Shown here in pieces: positions 29,928 to 39,924 of a stretch of DNA of 60,948 nt (its first letter is position 1; the number at the start of each line of letters is the position of its first letter). The stretch is from Xenorhabdus griffiniae. Lineage in GTDB: Bacteria > Pseudomonadota > Gammaproteobacteria > Enterobacterales > Enterobacteriaceae. The notes beneath the pieces are model-generated. The model was given only the letters and a program-made list of their open reading frames with translations, searched no databases and was not told the origin of the DNA. The DNA lies in NCBI RefSeq assembly GCF_015163655.1, contig NZ_JADEUF010000008.1, positions 1 to 60,948 of the forward strand, in the 5' to 3' direction. The translations under genes were made by a program, and so were the position numbers.

Positions 29928-31154
29928 TTATATTTTGCTTGTAGTAAAACGCCGTACCCACAACAAGACCATTACTAATACCGTCAGTGGCAAGCCGTGA
30001 AATATTAGAATGACAATGGAAGGTGGTAGCCAGACATAGAAAGGGGCGACCAGCAACATTCCTATCCCAAAGCCCGTCATTTGTAACAGAGTCAGTAAAC
30101 TGAAAATTGGCAAACGTAAATTTTCCGGTTCACTTTGTGCCCGTGATATTAGGCTCACTTCCGCGATCCCGTCACCTATTCCTGCCCAGATTGCGAATAG
30201 CAGTAGCCAGAATACACTGCTTTGTTGGAAAGTGAGGATAAACCCAGTCGACATCAGAGCGACACCGATAAAGAATAGTTTCTCCATCTTCAACAGATTG
30301 CGGCTACGCAGCCGGTAACTAGCCAATCGCGCGCCTCCGAACTTTCCTATCGCCCATGTTGCCAGCAGTAATCCCATCGTGGTACTGGCGTTATCGGGGG
30401 TAAGCAGTTTTGAAATGATGGGAAAACCGACGTTATGGGCAGCGCTACCCAATGTATCTGCCAGACTGAGAAATAGCATACCTGCCAGCATGGGCGCACC
30501 GCGCAACCCGTGGCGCAATTCACGCCACTCGTTACCCAGTTCTCTTGATATTTTCAGCTCTGGCAAGGAGAGAAAACGAAGGGGCATAATCAGGATCGCC
30601 GCCAGCAGATAAGTCATGATATTGACGGTAAATACTATTTCATAACCACTACTTGCGACCAAAAGTCCCGATACAAGGCTGCCAAATACGGCTCCTGTGG
30701 CAGCGACAGAGGTAAGCCAGGAATTAGTTGATATACGTTGGGAAGCATGAACCCAATATGGCAGTTGACTGTTTAATCCGATAGCAAACATTGAATTACC
30801 TAAGCCAATGCCGAAGGCGATCACCGGTAAGATCAGTAGCTGCTGTGATGCGGGGATCAACAATAATAGGGACAGTAAAATGACACGTACCAGATCAAAA
30901 AAAACCAGCGGCCATCTGCCTGTAAATCGTCTGAAAAAAGGGGTTCCGATCAAGCTGGCAATGATACCGCCAGCAACACGACAGGCAAGAAAAATACTGA
31001 CGTGCATGACGCTATTACTGAGCAGATAAACATAAGTGGAGAGGGCCACCATATTCAGGAATGCACCAAAATCGGAGACGAACCGAGCACTGACGATCAA
31101 TAAGGCATTAAGGCTAGAACAACGCAAACCCAAACTATTTTCCTGGCTTGGCAT
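29928..31154 (-). CDS. MFS transporter, probable exporter of the adjacent cluster
   Basis: A 408-residue major facilitator protein with about twelve membrane segments, such as LSTYVYLLSNSVMHVSIFLA, SLLLLIPASQQLLILPVI and LLATWAIGKFGGARLASYR. It resembles the MFS_3/enterobactin-exporter-like branch. It is the last gene of a three-gene unit, starting 17 bases after the ATP-grasp/dioxygenase gene. The position suggests it exports, or gives self-resistance to, the product made by the two upstream enzymes. Substrate unknown. Confidence 0.8.
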   Translation of the reverse strand: MPSQENSLGLRCSSLNALLIVSARFVSDFGAFLNMVALSTYVYLLSNSVMHVSIFLACRVAGGIIASLIGTPFFRRFTGRWPLVFFDLVRVILLSLLLLIPASQQLLILPVIAFGIGLGNSMFAIGLNSQLPYWVHASQRISTNSWLTSVAATGAVFGSLVSGLLVASSGYEIVFTVNIMTYLLAAILIMPLRFLSLPELKISRELGNEWRELRHGLRGAPMLAGMLFLSLADTLGSAAHNVGFPIISKLLTPDNASTTMGLLLATWAIGKFGGARLASYRLRSRNLLKMEKLFFIGVALMSTGFILTFQQSSVFWLLLFAIWAGIGDGIAEVSLISRAQSEPENLRLPIFSLLTLLQMTGFGIGMLLVAPFYVWLPPSIVILIFHGLPLTVLVMVLLWVRRFTTSKI

Positions 31155-31171
31155 GATTATTCGCTCACTTA

Positions 31172-33259
31172 TTATTTAGGCAATTGTCGGAAAGTTACCA
31201 GCAATAGATCTCGAAATGCTGCATTTGTAGAAGATACTTGTCGAACACTGCTTGCCCGATGATAAAGTCGTTTATCATTTATTGCGAGTGTTTCAAGAAA
31301 ATGCTCCATTGCGGTGTGTAGCAAGGGCGGAGCTTCATGGGCGGTTGCGTGAACTTCGGAAATCACCGGCTCTGTATTGTGGCTTTGGATAAAGTGCATA
31401 AAAATCCAATGCTGACCATCCTGATGAATCCCGGAGGTTGTCGGACTGTCTTTACCGGCTTGCGCTTTTACCCGAAATTGGTGAATATCAATCGCATAGT
31501 GATGCTTTTTCGTTAATTGGTCACCTAAAATCGCTATATCTGTTGCAAGGATATGCTGCATGATGGGATGAGTAATAAAGGTTTCTTTAACATAGCTGAG
31601 TTGATTGGAACCTTTTTTGTACTCAATGTCATAGGTAACGGATGAATGATATTCATTGTCCCGATTTAGTTGAAGTGGATTCTCTTCATCAGGGTGGTAA
31701 TAATAGCGCAGGATACGTCTTTCCCTATGGGTATAGTCTTTAAAATTTTGATCTAAAACCAATTCATTCCAATAATCTTTAAAGGTTTTTATTTCTTCTG
31801 AATCACGGGAAATAAGTTCACTGAAATGTGGAATATGGCAATAGTGCTCATTCATCAAACGTGCCGATATATTTGCAATTTGCATATCCTGACTACTTTT
31901 TGGTGTTGGGTTAATAATGGGATAAACGTGTTCTAACATTTCCTGGTGTAATGAGTAGGCATCGGACGCATCGTCTACTTTTGCCCAGCACCTGAGCAAG
32001 TAATGTTCTTCAGTTTCTGCGTTGATATAGTAATCAGTGGGTTGGGAAATACACTCGATCACGTTTGGATGGTTTTTCATGTGTTCGATGTTTTTAATAC
32101 CCCGAAAGTGCCCGCTCTTGTCTGGGTACATAGCTAACATCGAATAATGCTGTTTAGCCGCTGTAGCCCGTTGTTGGGCGAGGCTTATCTGTGTATCAAT
32201 GTCTTGTCCCTGCAAGAGAATGGAGAGATATAGCTGGTATGGATCGAGCCCTGCGATATCACGGAAGGATGAATTTACAAAGAGTCCACCAAGGCGTGGA
32301 TTAATTTCAATCACTATCGGGCCATCTTTGGTCATACGAAATTCAAGATGAGCAATGGCATAGTTCAATCCAACGGCTTGTATGCAGGCTCTGGCATAGT
32401 CCCTAATCTGTTCCTGCTCAACAGGAGAAAATGATACAGGGGGACAAATCAGCAAGTTTTCCAGTACGGTGTTTTCTTTTTCTGTCAGGATCAATTTTTC
32501 ATTGATCAGCACCGGATGTATTTTGTTCTGGCTGATAACACATTCGACAGTGCCTTCCACGCCATCAAGGTACTCTTCCAATAGCAGGCTTTTGCCCGGT
32601 ATGTTGATATGTTTCTCACCCGCTAAAGTGAAACACTCCTGTTTATTTCCCATAAAATCGATATAAATCGAGTGGTCATAGTGGGTTGTAAATGCGTGAT
32701 AATGTGCTTTAAGTTCAGACCAATCACGGCATTTTTTGATGAAGACTGAAGCTGCCCCAAATGGAGGTTTTGCAATTAAGGGATAACCAATTATTTTAGC
32801 TTGTGAATAGAGTTCCTCTTCGGTATGGCACAAGGCATGGTGTATTGATCTGACGCCATATTTTTGTAGTGCCTGGCGCATTAAGAACTTGTTGTTACAG
32901 GTTGCAATCGCAGAAGCAGACGTATTTGGCAAGCCAATATTGCGACAAACTTCTGCAACAATGCAGCCAACTTGGCCGTAAGTAGACGCATGGCCTGCAT
33001 AACACAAAATACCTCGTAATCTATAGGTTTGTTGCAAAATGGCGACAAGATCCTGTAAGGCATCTTGTGTCAGTGACTCTAAGTAAAAAACATCATCGCT
33101 ATCTATATAAAGACGCTCTGTGTGCTGGCGTCCTTTCAGCGCTGCCGTTAGGCAACTCATTCCCATTTTTTTTGCTGCAGTGAAATGGGCTTCACGATAT
33201 TTATAGCGCGGAATTTGGGCATCATCGATATCAACAAACAAAATCGCATTTGGTTTCAT
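31172..33259 (-). CDS. ATP-grasp ligase fused to a 2-oxoglutarate/Fe(II) dioxygenase-like domain
   Basis: A 695-residue two-domain protein. Residues 1 to ~420 form an ATP-grasp carboxylate-amine ligase of the carbamoyl-phosphate-synthase-like type. It shows CNNKFLMRQALQKYGV (Lys124), YPLIAKPPFGAAS (Lys164), LLEEYLDGVEGTVEC, and metal ligands Glu306 in AHLEFR and Glu318/Asn320 in IEINPRLGG. Residues ~480-695 resemble the 2OG-Fe_Oxy_2 family (PF10014): SGIHQDGQHWIFMHFI with His612 and Asp614, a distal histidine His667 in DKRLYHRAS, and Arg683 in AFRDLLLVTFRQLP. Such ligases join amino acids; such dioxygenases hydroxylate free amino acids. The gene lies between an aminomutase and an exporter gene. 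Product unknown; fusion seen directly. Confidence 0.85.
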   Translation of the reverse strand: MKPNAILFVDIDDAQIPRYKYREAHFTAAKKMGMSCLTAALKGRQHTERLYIDSDDVFYLESLTQDALQDLVAILQQTYRLRGILCYAGHASTYGQVGCIVAEVCRNIGLPNTSASAIATCNNKFLMRQALQKYGVRSIHHALCHTEEELYSQAKIIGYPLIAKPPFGAASVFIKKCRDWSELKAHYHAFTTHYDHSIYIDFMGNKQECFTLAGEKHINIPGKSLLLEEYLDGVEGTVECVISQNKIHPVLINEKLILTEKENTVLENLLICPPVSFSPVEQEQIRDYARACIQAVGLNYAIAHLEFRMTKDGPIVIEINPRLGGLFVNSSFRDIAGLDPYQLYLSILLQGQDIDTQISLAQQRATAAKQHYSMLAMYPDKSGHFRGIKNIEHMKNHPNVIECISQPTDYYINAETEEHYLLRCWAKVDDASDAYSLHQEMLEHVYPIINPTPKSSQDMQIANISARLMNEHYCHIPHFSELISRDSEEIKTFKDYWNELVLDQNFKDYTHRERRILRYYYHPDEENPLQLNRDNEYHSSVTYDIEYKKGSNQLSYVKETFITHPIMQHILATDIAILGDQLTKKHHYAIDIHQFRVKAQAGKDSPTTSGIHQDGQHWIFMHFIQSHNTEPVISEVHATAHEAPPLLHTAMEHFLETLAINDKRLYHRASSVRQVSSTNAAFRDLLLVTFRQLPK

Positions 33260-33312
33260 TTGGCATCCTTGAAATAAATAGGTTTTATCATTCGCTGAAA
33301 ATAATAAGTAAA

Positions 33313-34485
33313 TTAATTATCTAGCCATTCACATTGTTCTTGTTGCCAGTTGATAAATCGGTAATAACGTTTGCCGTTTATGGATTCAAAATAAGGTATT
33401 TCTTCCGGATTAGTGAATAAAGGCACGGTGAATTTGCCTTTCATATGTGGCAGAACATATTCCGGTAAAGCGATATTGGAAACTCGACGCTTGAGTTTAC
33501 TCATGATAGCAATGGCATCATGGATTGAGGCTTTGTATTCTGAGGAGCCGGGAGAGAAAGGCATAAAATGGTAGAGATAGTAAGGTTTAATCCCTATGCG
33601 ATATAAATCGATAAACAGTTTATGGAGGATTTCTTCTTTGTCATTGATGCCGCGTAGGAAGGGCATATTGGAAAAAACAATCGGTACGACACTCTGGATG
33701 CGGCGCACGGCAGACTGAAATTCTTCACTTAACTCAAGTGGATGACAGATATGGACACCAAAGGCGTTAACACGGTGTTTTTTCAGTGTTTCGATTAACG
33801 CATTGGTAATACGGTAGGGATTGAATGTCAGAGCCCTGGAATGAACGCGGATTAACAGGTCTTCTCTGATTTCTCTGATAGCAGACAGCGATTCATCCAA
33901 TTTGTTATCTGTCAGCATCAAGGGATCGCCACCGCTCAGAATGACCTCTTCCACAGAGGGGGTATTTTTGATGTATTCAAGGGATTGTTGGAAGGAAGTT
34001 CGGCCAGCGTTTGATTTACCTGAATCAACTTTCAATGTTCTTAGAGCTTCAAAGCAAAATTGACAGTAGGAGTTACAGGCATTAACCATGCGCAAGATCA
34101 CCCGATTGTCATATTTATGCTGGCAGATGGGAGTTTTCATTTCATTATTAAGTTCCCAATTTTCAGATTCCCCATCATAGCCATTGGACTGCTCTTCACG
34201 CCAAAATGGAACCACTTGTCGCCAAAGTGGGTTTGTCGTGATATCGCCTGATTGGTTGGTGGCTAATATCCGGCGGAGATAATAGGGAGTTATTTGTATT
34301 TTTTGGCCTTGCAAATTTTGCTGAATACGTTGAGTTATTTCCTCACTCCATCCACCACAGGCGATACGTAAAGATTTTTCATCACGTAATGCGTTTTTTT
34401 GTTGCCAACGCCAATCAGTCCAGTTTTCATTAAAGTCATAAAGGCGTTGTTGTGAATTAGATATGGTATTGATATTATCCATCAT
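33313..34485 (-). CDS. KamA-family radical SAM 2,3-aminomutase-like enzyme
   Basis: A 390-residue homologue of lysine 2,3-aminomutase, which uses S-adenosylmethionine, a 4Fe-4S cluster and PLP to move an alpha-amino group to the beta carbon. The cluster motif is Cys137, Cys141, Cys144 (CNSYCQFCF), and GGDP follows at 185-188. LLIRVHSRALTFNPYRIT and FSNMPFLRGINDKEE are also family blocks. The PLP lysine is probably Lys349 or Lys351 in PHMKGKFTVP. The segments that carry the lysine-binding aspartates of clostridial KamA read YHFMPFSPG (305-313) and YVLPHM (343-348) here, without Asp, so lysine is probably not the substrate. It is too long and divergent to be EpmB. It heads a three-gene unit, 53 bases before the ATP-grasp gene. 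Confidence 0.85.
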   Translation of the reverse strand: MMDNINTISNSQQRLYDFNENWTDWRWQQKNALRDEKSLRIACGGWSEEITQRIQQNLQGQKIQITPYYLRRILATNQSGDITTNPLWRQVVPFWREEQSNGYDGESENWELNNEMKTPICQHKYDNRVILRMVNACNSYCQFCFEALRTLKVDSGKSNAGRTSFQQSLEYIKNTPSVEEVILSGGDPLMLTDNKLDESLSAIREIREDLLIRVHSRALTFNPYRITNALIETLKKHRVNAFGVHICHPLELSEEFQSAVRRIQSVVPIVFSNMPFLRGINDKEEILHKLFIDLYRIGIKPYYLYHFMPFSPGSSEYKASIHDAIAIMSKLKRRVSNIALPEYVLPHMKGKFTVPLFTNPEEIPYFESINGKRYYRFINWQQEQCEWLDN

Positions 34486-34660
34486 TATTCCTTAATATTT
34501 ATTAGTCTTATTTGATGTTTTTTATTACTTTTTATTTTTTATTGCTATCGTAAGCAAAGAAAATAACCATTTAAATAGCATGGGTATCACAGTATTTGTA
34601 TTGAGTCAAATTGATATGCTTAATTTGAGATATAGGAAATAATCTTTGGCTATTGATAAA

Positions 34661-34704
34661 TAGGTTTTCATAATACTGAGAATATCATTTTGAAACACTA
34701 TTTA
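34661..34704 (-). repeat. Internally deleted family 2 repeat
   Basis: TAGGTTTTCATAATACTGAG and then CATTTTGAAACACTATTTA are the two ends of the family 2 element (reverse of 8452-8543 and 49993-50090) joined directly, with the hairpin core missing. It is 44 bp long and lies upstream of the aminomutase gene. Confidence 0.8.
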
Positions 34705-34803
34705 TATCAAATATTAATGGTCGCTTTCTGAAATTATAAAAGATGAGTTGATAAAAAATAATATATTGGTAATGGGGAATATTAAGGGAGATAAGAATTG
34801 AAA

Positions 34804-34907
34804 TATACCAATCTAATTTCAAGATACATGTGATTTTTCCCGCGAAGCGGGGAGAAATCACGTTTCATATAACGTTGTAAATTGCAACTTGAAGTTTAAT
34901 TCGTATA
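34804..34907. repeat. Family 1 palindromic repeat
   Basis: A 104-bp copy in the orientation of 29776-29881: TATACCAATCTAATTTCAAG, the central hairpin TTTCCCGC/GCGGGGAGAAA, and TTGCAACTTGAAGTTTAATT then CGTATA. With 29776-29881 it brackets the 29.9-34.5 kb gene unit in the same orientation. The rest of the 34486-34962 gap is A+T-rich with only the deleted family 2 copy in it. Confidence 0.9.
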
Positions 34908-34962
34908 GAAATTAAAATGGATGAATATTTAATAAAAACATTCACCCATTATTTATTAGCGA

Positions 34963-36828
34963 TTATTCAGCCAGATATTTTTCGATATTATTTTGAATAC
35001 CTGCCGCATCCAGCCCTAAATCAGCATGAAGCTCTTGTTGTGTTCCTTGTGGTATAAAGTTATCGGGTAACCCCAGATTTAATACAGGAACTGACAATTT
35101 TTTCTGCATCACTAATTCGTTAACACCACTGCCTGCACCACCCATGATGGCATTTTCTTCCAAAGTCACCAGCAACTCGTGGCTGGCTGCCATTTCCTGC
35201 ACCAGCTCTTTATCCAGCGGTTTGACGAAACGCATATCCACAACAGTTGCATTCAGATTTTCAGCCGCTTGCAGCGCATAGTCTAATAATGTGCCAAAGT
35301 TAAGGATCGCAACGCGCTCTCCTTGACGACGGATGACGCCCTTGCCGATTGGCAATGTTTCCAAAGGCTGGAGTTCAGCACCTGTCCCTGTACCGCGAGG
35401 ATAACGAACAGCAGCAGGGCCTGCTTGATAATGATAGCCAGTATGCAGCATCTGGCGGCATTCGTTTTCATCGCTGGGTGCCATAATTACCATATTCGGG
35501 ATGCAGCGCAGGAAAGAAAGATCAAAAGCACCTTGATGGGTTTGACCATCTGCACCGACAATGCCGCCACGGTCGATAGCGAACAAGACAGGTAAGTTTT
35601 GGATGGCGACATCGTGGATCACCTGATCATAAGCGCGTTGCAGGAAGGTCGAATAAATGGCAACGATAGGTTTGTAGCCGCCAATAGCCAGACCTGCGGC
35701 AAAAGTGACAGAATGCTGCTCGGCAATCGCGACATCAAAATATTGTTCAGGATATTCGCGGGAAAAGCGCACCATACCGGAACCTTCCCGCATGGCAGGG
35801 GTAATCGCCATCAGTTTTTTATCATGCGCGGCTTCTTCGCACAGCCAGTCACCGAAGATCTTGGAAAATGTCGGGCGAGTCTCTGCACTTTTCGGCAAAG
35901 AACCCGTTGAAGGATCAAATTTGGGGACAGCATGCCAGCTGATAGGATCTTTTTCCGCTGGTGCATAACCACGGCCTTTTTTAGTCATGATATGCAGGAA
36001 TTGTGGCCCTTTCAGGTCGCGCATGTTTTTCAAAGTTTGGGTTAGCGCCAGTACGTCATGACCATCAACAGGCCCGATATAGTTGAACCCAAGTTCTTCA
36101 AACAGCGTTCCGGGAACAACCATGCCTTTCAGATGTTCTTCCGTTTTTTTCAACAACTCTTTGATAGGCGGCAGGTTGGAAAAAACTTTTTTGCCGCCTT
36201 CACGCAGGGTTGTATACAGTTTGCCTGACAGAATCTGTGCCAGATGGTTATTCAATGCTCCCACATTTTCAGAGATAGACATTTCATTGTCATTGAGAAT
36301 AACCAGCATGTCGGGATCGATATCGCCGGCATGGTTCATCGCTTCAAAAGCCATGCCCGCAGTAATGGCGCCATCCCCAATGACGCATACCGTTTTGCGG
36401 CCTTTGCCTTCGTGTTCGGCAGCAATAGCCATACCTAAGCCAGCGCTGATTGATGTGGATGAATGGCCGACGCATAAAGTGTCGTACTCACTTTCTTCTC
36501 GCCAGGGGAAGGGGTGAAGGCCATTTTTTTGCCGAATGGTATTAATGCGATCACGACGTCCAGTTAAAATTTTGTGTGGGTAGGCCTGATGACCAACATC
36601 CCAGACTAAATTGTCAAAAGGAGTTTTATAAACATAGTGAAGTGCGACGGTTAATTCGATAGCGCCAAGGCCGGAAGCAAAGTGACCACTGGAGCGGCTG
36701 ACACTGTTCAGCAAAAATTGACGCAGTTCATCGCATAACTTTGGCAAGGTTTCTTTGGGTAGCAGGCGAAGCTCTTCTGGAGTTTCAGCCAATGCCAATG
36801 TTGGATATTTCGCTATATCAATGCTCAT
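34963..36828 (-). CDS. dxs: 1-deoxy-D-xylulose-5-phosphate synthase
   Basis: A thiamine-diphosphate enzyme that condenses pyruvate and glyceraldehyde-3-phosphate, the first step of the MEP isoprenoid pathway. It has 621 residues. The family blocks are [31 protein letters not shown], the thiamine-diphosphate motif [18 protein letters not shown] and, in the C-terminal half, [18 protein letters not shown] and [15 protein letters not shown]. It is the last gene of xseB-ispA-dxs. A weak hairpin (34917-34949) lies after the stop. Confidence 0.97.
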   Translation of the reverse strand: MSIDIAKYPTLALAETPEELRLLPKETLPKLCDELRQFLLNSVSRSSGHFASGLGAIELTVALHYVYKTPFDNLVWDVGHQAYPHKILTGRRDRINTIRQKNGLHPFPWREESEYDTLCVGHSSTSISAGLGMAIAAEHEGKGRKTVCVIGDGAITAGMAFEAMNHAGDIDPDMLVILNDNEMSISENVGALNNHLAQILSGKLYTTLREGGKKVFSNLPPIKELLKKTEEHLKGMVVPGTLFEELGFNYIGPVDGHDVLALTQTLKNMRDLKGPQFLHIMTKKGRGYAPAEKDPISWHAVPKFDPSTGSLPKSAETRPTFSKIFGDWLCEEAAHDKKLMAITPAMREGSGMVRFSREYPEQYFDVAIAEQHSVTFAAGLAIGGYKPIVAIYSTFLQRAYDQVIHDVAIQNLPVLFAIDRGGIVGADGQTHQGAFDLSFLRCIPNMVIMAPSDENECRQMLHTGYHYQAGPAAVRYPRGTGTGAELQPLETLPIGKGVIRRQGERVAILNFGTLLDYALQAAENLNATVVDMRFVKPLDKELVQEMAASHELLVTLEENAIMGGAGSGVNELVMQKKLSVPVLNLGLPDNFIPQGTQQELHADLGLDAAGIQNNIEKYLAE

Positions 36829-36937
36829 GCTATGCCTGTGTAAAATGCTATATCCGTTAGAAGTTGAATATTAAGAACCCTGTTATTATCAGTGTGTAAT
36901 TTCTGGGTTCACCCCGTAAGGCGCTTTACCGGTTTTT

Positions 36938-37870
36938 TTAGCTGTTTCTCTCAATGATAAAACCAGCCAATTTCTTCAAGGTTGCAGTGTTATATGACCG
37001 TTTTTCCAGCTCTGTAAGGGCGGCGAGTGCTTCTTCATACAGATCTCTGGCTTTTTGTTGGGCTTGCTCTAAACCCAATAATGCGGGGTAAGTATTTTTA
37101 CCGAGTTGTTGATCATTGCCCTGACGCTTACCAATAACTTCAGTATTGCCAATGACATCCAAAATATCGTCATGTACCTGAAATGCCAGGCCGATGGCTT
37201 GGGCATATTGCTCCAGCAAAGGCAGCACTTCGCGGCCACGTTGTCCCGCACTATAAGCGCCCAATCGGACGGCTGAACGTATTAATGCGCCTGTTTTATG
37301 TTGGTGGATCTGTTCCAGTGAAGCAAGATCGATCTGCTTACCTTCAGCTTCCAAATCCAGTGATTGTCCACCACACATGCCGGCAAAGCCACTGGCACTT
37401 GCCAGTTCAGCGATCATAGCAAGGCGATCAGATAAGGTCACATTGGGCATATCCTGTTTTGCCAGGATCTCAAAAGCCAGAGATTGTAAGGCATCACCGG
37501 CTAAAATAGCCTGACTTTCACCAAATTTGATATGACAAGTAGGCTGCCCACGACGTAAATCGTCGTTATCCATTGCGGGTAAATCATCGTGGATCAATGA
37601 ATAGGCATGAATGCACTCTATCGCGATGGCTGCGGCATCAAGACTCGTTTTAGGGAGGCCAAATATTTCTCCCACGCTGTAAACTAAAAATGGACGTAGC
37701 CGTTTTCCACCCAGTACAGCACCATATTGCATTGCTGTACCTAATGGGCTGTTTAAAAAGGGCAATGAAGAAAATATTGCCATCAGTTTGGCATTAATGT
37801 GTTGCTGACAAGCACTCAGCCTTTCTTCAAAAGATTGCTCTTCAAAAAGAGCCTTATATTGTTCAGACAT
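36938..37870 (-). CDS. ispA: Farnesyl diphosphate synthase IspA
   Basis: A prenyltransferase making farnesyl diphosphate from isopentenyl and dimethylallyl or geranyl diphosphates. It has 310 residues from the ATG at 37870. The first aspartate-rich motif is DDLPAMDNDDLRRG and the second is FQVHDDILDVIG. GGKRLRPFLVY and HKTGALIRSAVRLG are also conserved. An earlier in-frame ATG at 37921 would overlap xseB; the chosen start lies four bases after the xseB stop. Confidence 0.96.
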   Translation of the reverse strand: MSEQYKALFEEQSFEERLSACQQHINAKLMAIFSSLPFLNSPLGTAMQYGAVLGGKRLRPFLVYSVGEIFGLPKTSLDAAAIAIECIHAYSLIHDDLPAMDNDDLRRGQPTCHIKFGESQAILAGDALQSLAFEILAKQDMPNVTLSDRLAMIAELASASGFAGMCGGQSLDLEAEGKQIDLASLEQIHQHKTGALIRSAVRLGAYSAGQRGREVLPLLEQYAQAIGLAFQVHDDILDVIGNTEVIGKRQGNDQQLGKNTYPALLGLEQAQQKARDLYEEALAALTELEKRSYNTATLKKLAGFIIERNS

Positions 37871-37874
37871 AAAT

Positions 37875-38132
37875 TTACTCAGCGTCGGACGAAAATTCAT
37901 CAAGAGGCGATTGTGCATCATGGTTTAGTAAAATTTGCACTCGTTGCTCCGCCTGTTGAAGCGTTTTCTGTCCTTGTCTTGCAAGTTGAATACCACGTTC
38001 AAATTCATTCAACGCATCTTCTAATGGGAGTTCCCCGGATTCCAGCCGAATAACAATTTCCTCTAACTCTTTAAGAGAGGTTTCGAATGCTGGCATTTGT
38101 TCGGTTGCTGATGTTTGATTTGCTTTAGGCAT
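37875..38132 (-). CDS. xseB: Exodeoxyribonuclease VII small subunit
   Basis: An 85-residue coiled-coil protein that binds XseA to form exonuclease VII. The conserved core is [20 protein letters not shown] and [16 protein letters not shown]. It heads the xseB-ispA-dxs unit, as in E. coli, and is divergent from thiI. Confidence 0.95.
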   Translation of the reverse strand: MPKANQTSATEQMPAFETSLKELEEIVIRLESGELPLEDALNEFERGIQLARQGQKTLQQAEQRVQILLNHDAQSPLDEFSSDAE

Positions 38133-38386
38133 AATGACTTAACATATGGTTATTTAACGAATTACAGCAAAGCAAGTTCGTGACAGAATTGCTGAGTACC
38201 CTACTACACCGAGAAAAATAAATCATGTGTTACCACTATTTTTTTATAGTCGGTTTTTGCAGTCGATTTTTTACAGGTGATAAGCCAGATGGTGTTATAC
38301 TCTGCGCCCTATCCAACTGAACACTTAAGAACAATCATTGATGTTGTTGATGATAGTTCAACATTGAATGACTACTATATCTTATT

Positions 38387-39835
38387 ATGAAGTTTATCAT
38401 TAAATTATTCCCAGAAATTACGATTAAGAGCCAGACCGTCCGGTTGCGCTTTATTAAAATTCTTGCCAGCAATATCCGCAATGTGTTGAAAACCTTCGGA
38501 GAAGGCATTGCTGTGGTTCGCCATTGGGATAATATCGAAGTTCGGGTTAAAGATGATAACCTCGGTGCGGAAATTTGTGACGCACTGACACGTATTCCAG
38601 GTATTCACCATATCCTGCAAGTAGAAGAACGAGATTTTCGTGATCTGCATCATATCTTTGAACAAACCTACGAAACTTACTGTCATTTACTGCAGGGTAA
38701 AACATTTTGTGTTCGCGTAAAGCGCCGTGGTAAACACAGTTTTACATCCAATGAAGTTGAACGCTATGTTGGTGGCGGCTTGAACCAGCATATTGAATCA
38801 GCCAAGGTGAAATTGACCAAACCTGATGTCACCGTGAATCTGGAAATTGATCAGGATAAGCTGATTCTGGTTAAAGCCCGTCATGAAGGGATTGGCGGCT
38901 TTCCTATCGGTACGCAGGAAGATGTTCTGTCATTGATTTCCGGTGGATTTGATTCCGGTGTTTCCAGCTATATGCTGATGCGTCGTGGCTGCCGTGTGCA
39001 CTACTGTTTCTTTAATCTCGGTGGTGCAGCCCATGAAATTGGCGTAAAGCAGGTTGCCCATTATTTGTGGAACCGATTTGGCAGTTCGCATAAAGTCCGT
39101 TTCGTTGCTGTCAATTTTGAACCTGTCGTGGCTGAAATTCTGGAAAAAGTTGATGACGGGCAGATGGGGGTTGTGCTGAAAAGAATGATGGTCAGAGCGG
39201 CTTCCAGGGTTGCAGAACGCTATGGAGTACAGGCGATTGTAACCGGTGAGGCTCTGGGGCAGGTGTCTAGCCAGACTTTGACTAACTTAAGGTTGATTGA
39301 CAATGTTTCAGATACGTTGATCCTACGTCCTCTGATTTCCCATGATAAAGAACACATTATTAAGCTAGCCCGTCAGATTGGCACCGAAGATTTTGCCCGC
39401 ACTATGCCGGAATTTTGTGGGGTTATCTCAAAAAGTCCAACAGTGAAAGCCGTTAAAGCCAAAATTGAAGCAGAAGAAAGCAATTTTGACTTCGAGATCT
39501 TAGAACGTGTGGTTAGTGAAGCCCAGAATCTGGATATCCGCCAAATAGCAGAGCAATCCAGTGAGCAAGTGGTGGAAGTGGAAATGGTATCTGCATTTTC
39601 CTCTAATGATGTGTTATTGGATATCCGTTCTCCTGATGAGCAGGATAACCGTCCGTTAAATATAGAGGGTATTGAAATTCAATCATTGCCTTTCTATAAA
39701 CTGGGCACCCAGTTTGGGGATCTGCCGAAAGAAAAAACTTATCTGCTTTATTGTGAGCGTGGTGTGATGAGCCGTTTACAGGCGCTTTATCTGCGTGAAC
39801 AAGGTTTCGGTAATGTGAAGGTGTATCGGCCTTAA
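38387..39835 (+). CDS. thiI: tRNA 4-thiouridine synthase / thiamine sulfur carrier ThiI
   Basis: It adenylates U8 of tRNA and transfers sulfur to it, and also feeds sulfur into thiazole synthesis. It has 482 residues: a ferredoxin-like and THUMP N-terminal part ([17 protein letters not shown]), the PP-loop [16 protein letters not shown], and a C-terminal rhodanese domain with the catalytic cysteine in [18 protein letters not shown], as in E. coli. Confidence 0.97.
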   Translation: MKFIIKLFPEITIKSQTVRLRFIKILASNIRNVLKTFGEGIAVVRHWDNIEVRVKDDNLGAEICDALTRIPGIHHILQVEERDFRDLHHIFEQTYETYCHLLQGKTFCVRVKRRGKHSFTSNEVERYVGGGLNQHIESAKVKLTKPDVTVNLEIDQDKLILVKARHEGIGGFPIGTQEDVLSLISGGFDSGVSSYMLMRRGCRVHYCFFNLGGAAHEIGVKQVAHYLWNRFGSSHKVRFVAVNFEPVVAEILEKVDDGQMGVVLKRMMVRAASRVAERYGVQAIVTGEALGQVSSQTLTNLRLIDNVSDTLILRPLISHDKEHIIKLARQIGTEDFARTMPEFCGVISKSPTVKAVKAKIEAEESNFDFEILERVVSEAQNLDIRQIAEQSSEQVVEVEMVSAFSSNDVLLDIRSPDEQDNRPLNIEGIEIQSLPFYKLGTQFGDLPKEKTYLLYCERGVMSRLQALYLREQGFGNVKVYRP

Positions 39836-39852
39836 TTTATTCTGAAAGCACA

Positions 39853-39887
39853 AGGCTGCTTATGGAATTGATTCCGATAGGCAGCCT
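39853..39887. terminator. Hairpin between convergent thiI and yajL
   Basis: AGGCTGC and GCAGCCT pair around a loop that itself contains GGAAT/ATTCC. It lies 18 bases after thiI and has no strong T-tract. Confidence 0.5.
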
Positions 39888-39924
39888 ATGTTGTATCTTC
39901 TTCCCTCTTTATAGGATGGGGTAA

